A DNA stretch of 64,000 nucleotides from Halichondria panicea (taxonomy: Eukaryota > Porifera > Demospongiae > Suberitida > Halichondriidae): assembly GCF_963675165.1 (NCBI RefSeq), contig NC_087383.1:6967139-7031138 (forward strand), read 5' to 3'. The notes beneath the pieces are model-generated. The model did no database searches. It was given only the letters and a program-made list of their open reading frames with translations, and was not told the DNA's origin. Each line of letters opens with the position of its first letter. Positions within the stretch are counted from its first letter, which is position 1. Position numbers and translations under genes: made by a program. Positions 1-10,285 of this stretch are shown in pieces.

Positions 1-660
1 AAGTAGTCACTTCAATATACCAGTCGTTATAAATTGCTAGCTTGATCAGACCTGAAGTGCGGCCATGCCTCCGTATATACTGTAGTTCTGGCTGCCCCAA
101 GCTAGGTTTTTAATGTACGTTTATTACAGCCGGATATGACGTTTTGGGTGTGATTTGAAGTATGAAAGTTTAAATAGAGAGCAGTGGCGTAGGCAGGGGG
201 TGGCAAAGGGGGCAAATGCCCCCCCTTTTTCTGGATCTCTACTACTCAGCTCAGGTTAGTGTAGCTGATTATCTTGCTGAGCACTCCCTTTCTACTCAAT
301 CTTGCTGCAGTTAGCTAGCTAGTAGGCAAGCAAAACGATTTAGTCCCTAAACTGTGAGCTATTCTGGTCTAAATCTATAGACAGTTCTTGTTCTTTGCTA
401 AACTAGCTTTCTAAACATCAGGCCACACCCAACTAAATAGAGAAATCAATTATGACGTCATAATTAAGAGGCGTGGCTTCCGGTCAAAATTTAGGCGCTG
501 CGCGGCTGATAGGTTTTGCCCCCTCTTCCAAAAAAATCCTGGCTACGCTCCTGGAGAGCATAACAATTCAAGACAAAGTCGCAAATTAGTCATTAGATTC
601 GAGATCAACCTGCACAGTCCCAATTAACCGAATAGCCGCGGTTATGATTTCATACCGCCC
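1..660. mobile_element. Diverged pogo-like MITE, split by a later insertion
   Basis: Bases 1-176 and 561-660 together match, in diverged form, the interior of the MITE that is better preserved at 8151-8583. Shared features are the 'cggccggatatgacgttttgggtgtg' region, the 'ttaaatagag' tract, and the 'agtcattagattcgag' stretch seen here at about 587. The two halves are separated by the element at 184-553. No coding sequence is visible. This looks like the oldest copy of the family in the window. Confidence 0.55.
184..553. mobile_element. 370-bp insertion with 7-bp target-site duplication
   Basis: The sequence GAGAGCA occurs at 177-183 and again at 554-560, flanking this segment exactly. The segment begins GTGGCGTAGGCAGGGGG and ends with the near-inverse CCTGGCTACGCTCCTG, giving short imperfect inverted ends. 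Removing it restores the 'aaatagagagcataac' continuity expected from the related repeat. It has no open reading frame of note. It is a non-autonomous DNA element; the superfamily is not determined. Confidence 0.7.
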
Positions 661-989
661 ACCGCATAACCAAAATCTAGTCAAATCGCTTGTTACTCGA
701 GACTTTTCTTCTGCTTATAATGATATCTAAGAATTGCCGACAAACACTCAATGCCTATAGATGCATGTATATAGACTTTACATGTGTAATAGAATTTTGA
801 TCATCAGAACGTCCATCCTCTCTAACCACCACATGGGTTTCCGTACACTCTTGTTATAATTATTACTACGATAATACACAAATTGAATACGAGGCCTTAT
901 CAAGATCAAGCTATAATAATAATTATTGTACAAACTTGATTACTAATAGTTCCCAAGCTTATAGGGGGTGTTTCAGCACCCTGAGTCCC
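661..989. repeat. Diverged copy of the tandem repeat unit; no gene
   Basis: Bases about 797-905 match, with differences, the segment at 7448-7610 (and 9679-9790, 57957-58080, 60478-60600). Shared landmarks are 'gatcatcagaacgtccatcctct', 'accacatgggtttccgta' and 'ccttatcaag'. The rest of this stretch shows nothing recognisable. Confidence 0.5.
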
Positions 990-2081
990 TAGCCTCGATC
1001 CCAGGCCGAGTTTTCGCTTTTATAACGGTTAGGCGAACAACTGGGCCTGGTACTAGTTGTCTGCGCATGCGTCAATCGTTCGTCAGATTCTGACGAATGG
1101 ATATTCTTGTTCACTTTCGTGACATTTATATTCGTGTACTATCGTGTACTAGAAGTCAGTTCCCGTTTTATCATTATTGGAATCGATTGGAATGGCTCTT
1201 AGCTGAAGCTTCTCTCTTCTCTGAAGCTTATTCTGAAGACTGAACAACAAGGGAAGAGGTATAAAGCTTTGTCAAGCTTGTTAAGGTCAGATATTTTTGT
1301 GTGGGCCCTATGGCCGGCTATGCTATCAAGTCTTGTTCATGTTTGGCAAGAATGTAGGTAGACTATAGTTTCATCATTAATATGGTGGATCAAGTGAAGA
1401 GTGTGAGCTAGAGAACTTGGTGCTGCCATCATCAGCTCGTCGACAATGACACTATAACCGAGAAATTTAATATGTATAGATCTACACGTATTTAAAATGT
1501 CTACTTCTCTGTACAGGAGCAATGGCTAATATCCAGCTATCCCAACAGTGCTCCTCTTGGCTATACTAACGGACGAGACTGGACAGTTTGAGGTAAGGGT
1601 TTAACCGTCTTTGGTTTCTTTTAATAATTATTGTCCTATACTCACAGACACAGGACTGGAGTATGACCTGCTCATTCGAGCGTTGCTGGGTAGCTCAGAG
1701 ACATCAAGAGAATCTACGTTTTCTCAAGCAATGAGTTACGAGTTGGGGCCTAGAATTAGAGAAGTCCAGCAGCTTGCTAAATCTTTTTGAAACGTAATTT
1801 GAAGGCATTCAATCATCCTGAAGTTGCCCTGGGTCACTGTAATTGTGCTGCAGCACAACTGGCAACTCCCCAGGCCTTTGTGAATCAGCTCCCTATGTGC
1901 ATCTTTTGTGTACTCACTCTGTGCATTTTCTGTGTACAAATTTCGATTATTGATTTATTAAATATTTTTGCCGACCACAAATATACAATGAAAATTTGAC
2001 GCATGCGCAGACAACTAGTACCAGGCCCAGTTGTTCGCCTAACCGTTATAAAAGCGAAAACTCGGCCTGGGATCGAGGCTA
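990..2081. mobile_element. Complete non-autonomous MULE-like element, 1,092 bp
   Basis: The element starts TAGCCTCGATCCCAGGCCG and ends with the exact inverse. The left 86 bases (990-1075) and right 86 bases (1996-2081) are identical inverted repeats by eye. It is flanked by a perfect 10-bp direct repeat, CCTGAGTCCC, at 980-989 and 2082-2091. Long TIRs with 9-11 bp duplications are typical of the Mutator superfamily, so the assignment is an inference from structure. The interior has only short ORFs and no transposase. Perfect TIR identity suggests a recent insertion or gene conversion. Confidence 0.85.
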
Positions 2082-2910
2082 CCTGAGTCCCTAGCTCGAT
2101 ACGAATGCACATAATCAAGCAATGATAATCAGCTAACGTAACCAACAAGACAATATTATTTTTGGTTTTATGATAATACAGTATAAATACTACCTAAAAC
2201 TTTCTATCTTCTGTCAGACACTAAAATTAATAGTGAGCATGTGGCATTCAGCTACTGCGCATGCTCAACTCTTTATTCTTATAATCGAGTGAAAATACCC
2301 TCGTGCAAGAACTTTGAAGCAAAAGAGGGGATGGGCGTTTATTCAAGATGGGCATATTTTCGTGTGTCACAACTATTACTTGTATTGAACGAGTTAAAAA
2401 CAAAAATAAGAGAGATTTTTCACAGTAGCACGCATGCAGCATTTGATAGCAAATAGACTTGCCATATATACCGTATTACTAGAATATTTGCTAGTGAAAA
2501 ACCTTTGTGAACGAACCAAACCAGCAGAAAAGTTGACCCTTTGCGATCTAACTATTGCGTTCTGGCAAAGATCACATGTGTATTTACTAGAGAGATAAAA
2601 ATGTTGAGAGAAATTAATGTAAAGGAGAAAATGCATGCAAATGATGTTGCTATTACAGCTAAATAATTATTAAGTGTTATTCTGAATTCTACATGTGTTC
2701 ATGTTTTCTGTACGCAGACGAAAGTTGGGCATGTCTGGTCAAGGAGAACGTCAAAGTAAAGTATTTCTTTCGAATGTGCTTCCCCAGAAACCGTTAACTG
2801 CTATATCTTGGTGATGGTCCAAGATATAGCAGACTAGACACTCTCAGACCTTTCTATATAATATACTTCAATGGTAGTGACCCTCTTCAGTTCTGATTAT
2901 TATTATACAT

Positions 2911-2982
2911 GCAGACTGTTATAATTATACATCGTAAAATAATAGTGATCACTACTATTTTACGATGTATATAACAGTCTGC
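2911..2982. repeat. Near-perfect 72-bp hairpin
   Basis: The arm beginning 'gcagactgttataattatac' is mirrored by '...gatgtatataacagtctgc' around a central GATC. One arm has a small length difference around 'taattat'. The same hairpin is at 49600-49671 in the second duplicate. It is probably a minimal foldback/MITE relic. Confidence 0.7.
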
Positions 2983-3373
2983 ATATGGAACTTAGTACCA
3001 GTTACTTCAGACCTCCTTGACTCAACAGTCCCTTGGCCATATACCCCTATATATAATTTGGCAAGCAAACCCTCCTGATATGATCTTTAAGTGGCGATGG
3101 TGGTGCTCTGACCCACCTTCAGCAGTCAATACTTCCTTCATACAGCATATAATTATAGCTACAACCATAGCTCATAATTATTATAGATAAACTGACAATT
3201 ATTTGCATATGGAAAAGCACTGGTATACAATACAAAAAACATGCAGTGCTTAAAATACATTTATAAATGAGTTCTATACAGTACTACGAAACTAACTTAA
3301 AGTAATATTTTGTACATCCACACTATAATTATACAGATCCTTGAACGGCTGTATTACAAGTTACAGCACTCTA

Positions 3374-3405
<32 letters not shown>
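3374..3405. repeat. (CA)n microsatellite
   Basis: An uninterrupted AC dinucleotide tract of about 32 bases. The equivalent tract in the second duplicate (50312-50372) is about twice as long, so the locus has changed length since duplication. Confidence 0.9.
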
Positions 3406-3406
<1 letters not shown>

Positions 3407-3626
3407 CAGCGTATATACCTCGCTGTGCAAGCACACAGAGGCATCATAACTCAGTTCAACGAATACTACGCTATAATTATATACCTCGCAGCGAGGTATA
3501 CATGCAGTAGTGTGTTTGTGCGTGTGTCTGTGTAGAGTGATATACAACTGCTCAATAAGTGTATAAGAATAAGAGGCTTCTAGACAGACTAAGTCATATT
3601 CAGTATTAGTTATTGCCCAGCCAGAG

Positions 3627-3723
3627 TGCAACATGCCATATATTGCATTGGAGCAGTATAATGCCCGAGGGCCGCAGGCCCCGAGGGCATTATGTGATCC
3701 AGTGCAATATATGGCATGTTGCA
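3627..3723. repeat. 97-bp palindrome, intact in copy 1 only
   Basis: 'tgcaacatgccatatattgc' at the left is mirrored by '...gcaatatatggcatgttgca' at the right, around a GC-rich centre (cccgagggccgc / aggccccgaggg). In the second duplicate only the left arm is present (50603-50650); the right arm and about 100 further bases are missing. Palindromes are known to be deletion-prone. Confidence 0.75.
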
Positions 3724-4483
3724 CGAGGGCGCCTGCAATAACTAACTTGTTGCCCAATGACGTTAAACTCGTCTGACTGGTCATATAAATCGTAATAAAA
3801 GACATGTGTTTTGAAGGTATTTAGTGTATTCATTAGTTTTGCTGAATTCCATAGTAAATTTTTAGGTTTTCTTCCCACTAGTAGTTATAAAAGTAGTAGC
3901 CTATAAAAGGAACCAAATGAGTTATTGGTTGGGATGGTGGAGCATAAGTCCCAAATGGATATCTCTTAAAGAAATCTACTGCATTTACACACAGTGCAAG
4001 TGCATATAATCCAGTGCATTATGCCATATAATGCAGTGCAATATATGGTAGCCATGGCAGTGATGCAACATGCCATATACTGAGCACTGGAATGCTTTGA
4101 TCTGCCCACTCACTGGGCAACAAGTGGATTTACAAAAATTAATAAATAAATATTATGCTTCGACTAGTTTTGCTTAGTAATACATTGAAGGCTATGAATG
4201 ATCTACGCCGTTCTTCTGTTCTGCTGCTTTTCTCTGATTTGTCACAACTAAAATTCACTGAATTTTATTGCAGACTGCAGACTCTAACGTAGCAAAATCA
4301 GTTGAGTATAATTACATCTTAATTCTTATTAGCTATAATTATAATATAGCTCTGCATTAGAACGCTTTAGCTACAAGAGTCATTATTAAAAATAATTATA
4401 ATTATAGACATGAAACTTTCAGCATCCTTTTTATAGCAAAAATCATTTCCCAACTATTTTTTCACACCATGTGTATAATTATG

Positions 4484-4800
4484 CCTCGAGGCGTAGCCAT
4501 ACGGTAAAGCTGACTGTGTGTGTGTCTGTTCCAGCTGCAACTGCTCAACAGTTACTTGTAATGCGACAAAAACAATAGGCTTCTAGTCACGTTCTCATGG
4601 ATTTTGATTCGTCGATTAGCAAACATTCTCGAGTTATGGCTAGTTTGACTCACATTGAAGGCTGTGTTGCAGTCTCTTCAGGAATCTTTCATAGCATCAT
4701 CTGTTTGCACAAACTTTCTATTCGAGTTAGCCTTGTACTAAAGCGCTAGCTTTTTGTTAGCTATAGATACAAGAGTAAGAAAGAGCTGCTAAAGAAGCTA
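4484..4800 (+). repeat. Copy of an interspersed repeat with internal TG tract
   Basis: The sequence runs 'gcctcgaggcgtagcc', 'tgtgtgtgtgtctgttccag', 'ctgcaactgctcaac', 'aggcttctagtcacg' and 'tggattttgattcgt'. The same order of blocks recurs at about 46133-46500 and 52260-52570, and inverted at about 39000-39240. It looks like a SINE-like or MITE-like family. I cannot find a Pol III promoter in it, so the class is open. Confidence 0.5.
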
Positions 4801-5305
4801 GCTATTTTAGTAATCATTATGGAACTTGCAGACACACCCCTTCTTCCTGGATGTAATGTGCATGCGCTCAATACCACGTGTAAGAGAATCCATTTTGAAC
4901 GCCAGATCCTGGCAGAATCAATTTTCTTTTTTGTTGAGGTCCTGGTAAGCCACAAACCAACCTTTTCTGATAGACTGCTTGTTATAGATAATAATTATTA
5001 CTACTTTCTGTGATTGATTTCTGTCTTTCACAGACTACTGACTATGCCTTTGACAAAGGTTTTCTCCAATTGTTTGGCTACATGCAATTTAAGACGATCA
5101 GTATGCACTTTCTTGTGAAACAATCAAAACACATTGCAAAGTACTTATCTCTTCTATAACACTCTATAGTAATACTTTTGAGCGAAAGCAAAAACATGAC
5201 GAGAGGCATTAGCAAGTGCACGCTTGCAATACTTGTTGTAACTGTATACATGCGCTGCATTATCACCCGTGGTGTTCAGCACATGCACATAGGCGAACAA
5301 AAATT

Positions 5306-5378
5306 CATCCGATGTGGGGCTCAAACCCATGATCCTCAGATTAAGAGTCTGATGCTCTACCGACTGAACTTGTCTTAG
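5306..5378 (-). other. tRNA-Lys(CUU)-like sequence (tRNA pseudogene or SINE head)
   Basis: Read on the minus strand there is a D-arm (GTTC..GAGC with AGTCGGTA loop), an anticodon arm with stem TCAGA/TCTGA and loop CTCTTAA (anticodon CTT, lysine), and a T-arm ending in GGGTTTGAGCCCC, which is a good B box. The would-be acceptor strands (about CTAAGAC and ATCGGAT) do not pair, so it is not a working tRNA. Four further copies sit in duplicated surroundings, at about 8985, 53156, 57255 and 63200. Confidence 0.75.
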
Positions 5379-5864
5379 TAGCAGATCCAGGAAAAAGAAA
5401 AGGGGGGTTTCAAATTAACGAGCGCGCAGTACGAACATTTTTGGGAGTTATGCCCACTTCCGGTTACACGTTGTGCAGTAACACTATAGGGAAAATCCCA
5501 TGCCAGGGTAAGTCCCATAATAGACCGGCCTGCGTAGAGCTATAGCTAGCTGCTATGAACAGTCAACTAACTAACTTATATAGGCGAACCCATTTGATAC
5601 ATCAAAACAACAGGTACAATTAATACAAAAAGCTAGGTAGTATAGTTGCATGCAATAAAGCCAGCTAGCATTATAATTATAGTGCAGAGCTATAAAATTA
5701 TCTACTTTAAGTAGAGAGCAACACTCCATGGACGAGTTTTGCTACTCTCTCTTCTGAAAGGCTGCGATGGCATTCCAAGTAAATAAACCTATAATTATAG
5801 CTATAACTGCAAATCCGCAAAATTGCAATCAAAAAAAACGCTACTATAGAAGCCTATATATTAT

Positions 5865-7212
5865 TAGCCTCGATCCCAGGCCCACCGTCTCCAATTGAAC
5901 GCTAGGTCGCCTCCTCGGCCTGGTATTGATTGTATATCTGGGCGTGACCGGAAACTGGTAAGTATCAAGAGGAATGCTACGTACTGTAAGATCTTCAGTT
6001 CATCACAGTTGGCTAAAAATACAGTGATATAATGACACTAGAAATTAATACTGTTATCTGTAGAGTGTACTGCACAGCAGTACTGCGTCCATAATAAATG
6101 CAGATGTTTAGAAGCGAAGATCTCAAAAAAGAGCTTCCAGAAAGACTTAATAAATACTGCGTTGGATATGCCTGCTAAGCCTTCAGGTGGCATAACAAAG
6201 ATTGTGTGTTCACAGTGCATCAAGAGACAGTAGAATCCTGACGTCACTGGTCAGGATAGCAACCACAAGTGTTGAAAGAGCCATTCCACGTCAGTAGTTT
6301 TAGTGCAGGTAGTTGTATAAGATCGGCCCCCTTGGGAAGGACACGAGTGGCACTGGGGCATCCTCTTTCAATGAGTTCGCACCCATCAGCTAGGAAGAGT
6401 ACAACGGGGGTTGGAGGGGAAGGTTCCATTTTGCTCCTGTATACTAGAACTTAAATTCACCATTCCACTATACATTTTGTAACTCACAGTGATGGTCCAC
6501 ACAAAACTAGCCTCGATCCCAGGCCGCACTTCCTTGAAGGCCGGTGAAGGAGGCTAACACAACACCAGTTCCAGTACCATAATGTCATATCTTGATCCAG
6601 ATACCAAAGATTGGGCTATAGGCTATAGTGTACAATTTCCAATGATGAAATGGTATTATTGATTTATATCGCTCACTTTGACAATACATCCCAGGCCCAG
6701 CCACTTGTAGACACCCCTGAGCATAGTATACAAGAGATCGATGGCCGGAGTCTGAGGATAGACTCTACCAAGTGTATCTGGCAATCAATGGTCTAATCAA
6801 GCGCTTGTATTAAATTGTGTGGTCAATCAAAGGTAGCCAACTGATAGCAGAAACTTGAGAACATAGGTCTGTTCTTTCACAAGAGTGATGATCCTTCTTC
6901 CTTCGCACAAGACAGCTCCTCACACTCTAGCTAAGCCTATATCTATGACAAACTAAACTTGCTAAAGAATATACCTATGACACGGAGTTCTAAGTGATTT
7001 AACGGTGATTTACGGAGTAAGTATGATTACATACACTATTAGTGTTTCTATTCGCTCCACCTTGCTCAGGTATTCACTCTTTTTGAGTGAATACCTGAAC
7101 AACCACAGCAACCACAGCACATGCCCAGATACACGCCCAGATACAATCAATACCAGGCCGAGGAGGCGACCTAGTGTTCAATTGGAGACGGATTGGCCTG
7201 GGATCGAAGCTA
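5865..7212. mobile_element. MULE-like element, 1.35 kb, present in both duplicates
   Basis: The left end TAGCCTCGATCCCAGGCC runs into 'gtctccaattgaacgctagg' and 'ggcctggtattgattgtat'. The right end (about 7127-7212) is the inverse of the same blocks, giving TIRs of about 85 bases. Two paralogous sites without the element exist at about 9440-9465 and 57718-57735 ('agaagcctat..tattatagaaactc'), which supports a mobile insertion. The copy at 53728-55081 shares the position, so the insertion predates the segmental duplication. The interior has no transposase. A minus-strand open frame at 6244-6429 is unidentified. Confidence 0.8.
6508..6555. mobile_element. Minimal 48-bp element with MULE-like ends
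   Basis: The segment begins TAGCCTCGATCCCAGGCCG and ends GCCGGTGAAGGAGGCTA, so it carries degenerate versions of both MULE-like termini with almost no interior. It is nested within the element at 5865-7212. Similar miniatures occur at 54366-54413 and about 43932-43986. Confidence 0.55.
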
Positions 7213-7760
7213 ATATTAGAAACTCTTAAGCTTGTTTGCACTTCATTGATCCTTGAGCAGCTGTAGCAGTCTATATATACAAACACAGACTATACCATAA
7301 TTATACCTGTCAGAGCACAGTGGCGTTTCTAGGAAATGCAGCTAGTAAGGTGGGTGCAAGCTGAGAGCGAGCGCCAAAAAATGTTTGATTGCTACTATAA
7401 TAATTACATGCATGTATACAGGCTAGATATACACTTGAATAACTCTTTGATCATCAGAACGTTCATCCTCTTTATATAATTAATAATTATTATAGCTACC
7501 ACCACATGGGTTTCCGTATATACACTCATGTTTTAATTGTTATACACTAACAAGTTACTATAATAACGATGCAAAACAGTGACCATGCAGTGCAGGCCCT
7601 ATACCTCTTATCAAGGAATCAAGGCATACTGTAGGTTATAGCAAGGTGTTCAATAATACCGAGAAATGTACAACCTACTTAATTGTTAGTATTTGACAGC
7701 CCAGTACAGCATAATTATGCACAAAATAATAATTATTGTATTACTATACTAACTAATTAC

Positions 7761-7865
7761 CATTGACAGCCACATTGCATTTCATGATGAGGAACTTTAT
7801 GATGTCCAGGTGCCCCTCTCTGACTGCCAGTCCCAGTGGAGTTAGTCCATCCCTGGTCACAGCTC
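7761..7865 (-). CDS. Ankyrin-repeat exon, 105 bp, phase 1-1
   Basis: On the minus strand a 105-bp exon lies between an acceptor (CACTATAG) and a donor (G|GTAATTAG). It encodes AVTRDGLTPLGLAVREGHLD followed by IIKFLIMKCNVAVN, a consensus-like ankyrin repeat with the TPL turn and two helices. It starts with two bases and ends with one base of a split codon, so it can be added or lost without breaking frame. The rest of its gene is not visible nearby; the 3' end would lie before base 1. The duplicate at 55628-55732 is nearly identical. Confidence 0.75.
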
Positions 7866-8150
7866 CTATAGTGGTGAGTATAATTATGTCAGGAATTAGC
7901 CTCGAATCCAGGCCGATTAAAATACGGCCTGCATGGCCATGGTATATATTACATGTGTAATCATAATAATAGGTGTTGCCCGTCCACGCCGATGTACTAT
8001 CGTATATAGCGCGAAATTTTCGAGGGGCTTAATTTTTGCGGATTTCGTGGGTTAGTAATCCTACACAAAAATTAAGTCCACGAAAATGTTTCTATTGAGA
8101 AGGTTTATTTGCACATTATAGTCTGAAACTATAGAAGAGGCTCTCATCTA

Positions 8151-8583
8151 CAGTAGACTCTCGCTATTCCGGCTCTCTGAAGTACGGCCACCTCGATATA
8201 CCGGCCATTTGGCTTGGCACGGAATGCTAGCTATAATAATATGTTTACTGCACAAAACTCACCCTGAAGTACGGCCACTCCCTATTCCGTTTACCGGACA
8301 GTGCTGGCTGTCCCAAACAAGGTTCAATGTAATTTTATACGAATATTACGGCCGGATATGGCGTTATGGGTGTGGTTTAGTAAATAAAATTGGATTACAC
8401 TTAAATAGAGAACAGAAGGATGCCTTATCCTACATTATCCTCGAGACAAGAACCGCAAAAGTAGTCATTAGATTCGAGGTAAGGTTGTTTTTAAGCCGCG
8501 GCTATTTCCTGAGCTACAGCCACCTCGCTATTCCGGCCAAGCTGCATGGTCCCAAGGGTGACCAGATTAACAAGATTCTACTG
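8151..8583. mobile_element. Pogo/Tc1-type MITE, 433 bp, TA duplication
   Basis: The left end CAGTAGACTCTCGCTATTCC and the inverse right end (...TTCTACTG) are flanked by TA at 8149-8150 and 8584-8585. TA duplication with CAG-starting ends fits the Tc1/mariner-pogo superfamily. It contains the recurring blocks 'cgatataccggcc', 'ctggctgtcccaaacaagg' and 'ggtgtggttta'. A frame at 8209-8655 crosses it but looks like repeat noise rather than a gene. The orthologous copy is at 56012-56446. Confidence 0.7.
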
Positions 8584-8587
8584 TATA

Positions 8588-8700
8588 CCTCTATAATGGT
8601 CGTATGGTTGGGATGTTTGAACTTGGTTTCTGTACAGACCATGGGAAATCTTTGAATTTGTGTTTCCAACTTAACTACGACCATACGACCATTGTAGAGG
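8588..8700. mobile_element. 113-bp foldback MITE
   Basis: 'cctctataatggtcgtatgg' at the left is mirrored by 'ccatacgaccattgtagagg' at the right. A second copy is at 13613-13725. In the second duplicate the same unit (56451-56988) is split by the 418-bp insertion at 56472-56889. Confidence 0.75.
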
Positions 8701-9837
8701 TAGCCTCTTCTAACTTCAGAATGGTGTGCAAGCCTTCTCGACAATGGAATAGAGCTAGGGCATAAGCCACGGCTACAAAATATTTGAACTTAGTAAACGA
8801 ACTATTATTATAGTTCACGATATTATTATAGTGCACGCTTGCAACACTTGTTGTAACTGTATACATGTGTGTAATAGTCTGCTAGTACAATATAGCTTCA
8901 TTGGTATTGGTGTGCTGCATTATCACCAGTAGTGTTCAGCACATGCACATATAGAAGGGGCAATACCAGCGAACAAAAATTCATCCAATGTGGGGCTCAA
9001 ACCCATGATCAGAGTCTGATGCTCTACCGACTGAACTTGACTTAGTAGCAGATCCAAGAAAAAGAAAAGGGGGATTTCAAATTAACGAACGCGCAGTACG
9101 AACATTTTTGGGAGTTACGCCCACTTCCGGTCACACGTTGTGTAAGACTATAGGGAAATCCCATGCAAACTCATTTGATACATCAAAACAGCAAAAAAGG
9201 TATTCAACTAATACAAAAAGCTAGGTAGTATAGTTACATGCAATAAAGCCAGCTAGCATTATAATTATATAGTGCAGAGCTATATGAAATTATCTACTAA
9301 GTAGAGTAGCAATACTCCATGGACGAGTTTTGCTACTCACTCTTCTGAAAGGCTGCGATGGATTTCCAAGTAAATAAACCTATAATTATAGCTATAACTG
9401 CAAATCCGTAAATTGCAATCCAAAAAACGATACTATAGAAGCCTATAATTATATTATAGAAACTCTTGTTTGCACTTCATTGATCCTTGAGCAGCTGTAG
9501 CAGTCTATACACACACATGCACACAGTATACCATAATAATTATACCTCTCTGAGCACAGTGGTGTTTCTAGGAAATGCAGCTAGTAAGGAGGGTGCTGAG
9601 AGCGAGCGCAAAAAAAATGTTTGATTGCTACTATAATAATTACATGCATGTATACAGGCTAGATACACTTGAATAACTCTTTGATCATCAGAACGTCCAT
9701 CCTCTTTATAATTAATAATTATTATAGCTATACCATCACATGGGTTTCCGTATATACACTCATGCATGTTTTAATTGTTATACACTAACAAGTTACTATA
9801 ATAACGATGCAAAACAGTGACCAGTGCAGGCCCTATA

Positions 9838-10277
9838 CCAGTACGGCCACTCACTATTCCGTTTACCGGTCAGTGCTGGCTGTCCCAAACAAGGTTCAAT
9901 GTAATTTTATACGTATATTACGGCCGGATATGACATTTTGGGTGTGGTTTAGCAAATAAAATTGGATTACACTTAAATAGAGAACAGAATGATTCATTAT
10001 CCTACATTATCCTCGCGAGACAAGAACCGCAAAAGTAGTAATCCAATTTTATTTGCTAAACCACACCTAAAACGTCATATCCGCCGTAATATACGTATAA
10101 AATTACATTGAAAACCTTGTTTGGGACAGCCAGTACTGGCCGGTAAACGGAATAGCGAGTGGCCGTTCTTCAGGGTGAGTTTTGTGCAGTAAACATATAG
10201 CTAGCATTCCGTGCCAAGCCAAATGGCCGGTATATCGAGGTGGCCGTACTTCAGAGAGCCGGAATAGCGAGAGTGTA
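9838..10277. mobile_element. Foldback derivative of the pogo-like MITE
   Basis: The left half ('acggccactcactattccg' to 'gcaaataaaattggattac') is followed by an inverted version of the same blocks, ending in 'agagccggaatagcgagag'. The whole can fold into a long hairpin. Equivalent foldbacks are at about 58110-58545 and 60634-61057. They resemble two head-to-head copies of the 8151-8583 element. Confidence 0.65.
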
Positions 10278-10285
10278 CTGTACAC

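Larger units (their letters stand above)
2189..10285. repeat. Segmental duplication, copy 1 (partner at 48889-58557)
   Basis: From 'ctacctaaaactttct' onward this segment is nearly identical in order and orientation to 48889-58557. Matching landmarks include the reading frame at 2241-2456 versus 48933-49148 (a single residue changed), the hairpin at 2911 versus 49600, the tRNA-Lys-like sequence at 5306 versus 53156, the MULE-like element at 5865 versus 53728, and the ankyrin exon at 7761 versus 55628. The copies differ mainly by discrete insertions and deletions listed separately. Apart from the ankyrin exon there is no recognisable host gene in the 8 kb; the remainder is layered repeats. Confidence 0.9.

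Noticed and set aside
3371-3805. 144-codon minus-strand frame
   Set aside because: It is held open by the CA repeat and palindrome, and its counterpart in the other duplicate is shortened and altered. There is no domain and no sign of constraint.
5306-5378. Functional tRNA-Lys gene
   Set aside because: The acceptor strands do not pair and there is no match to a normal tRNA 5' end. Two of the five copies have broken anticodon arms.
8209-8655. 148-codon plus-strand frame
   Set aside because: It lies across a MITE and a foldback. The paralogous frame in the second copy is different and interrupted, so it is not a conserved gene.
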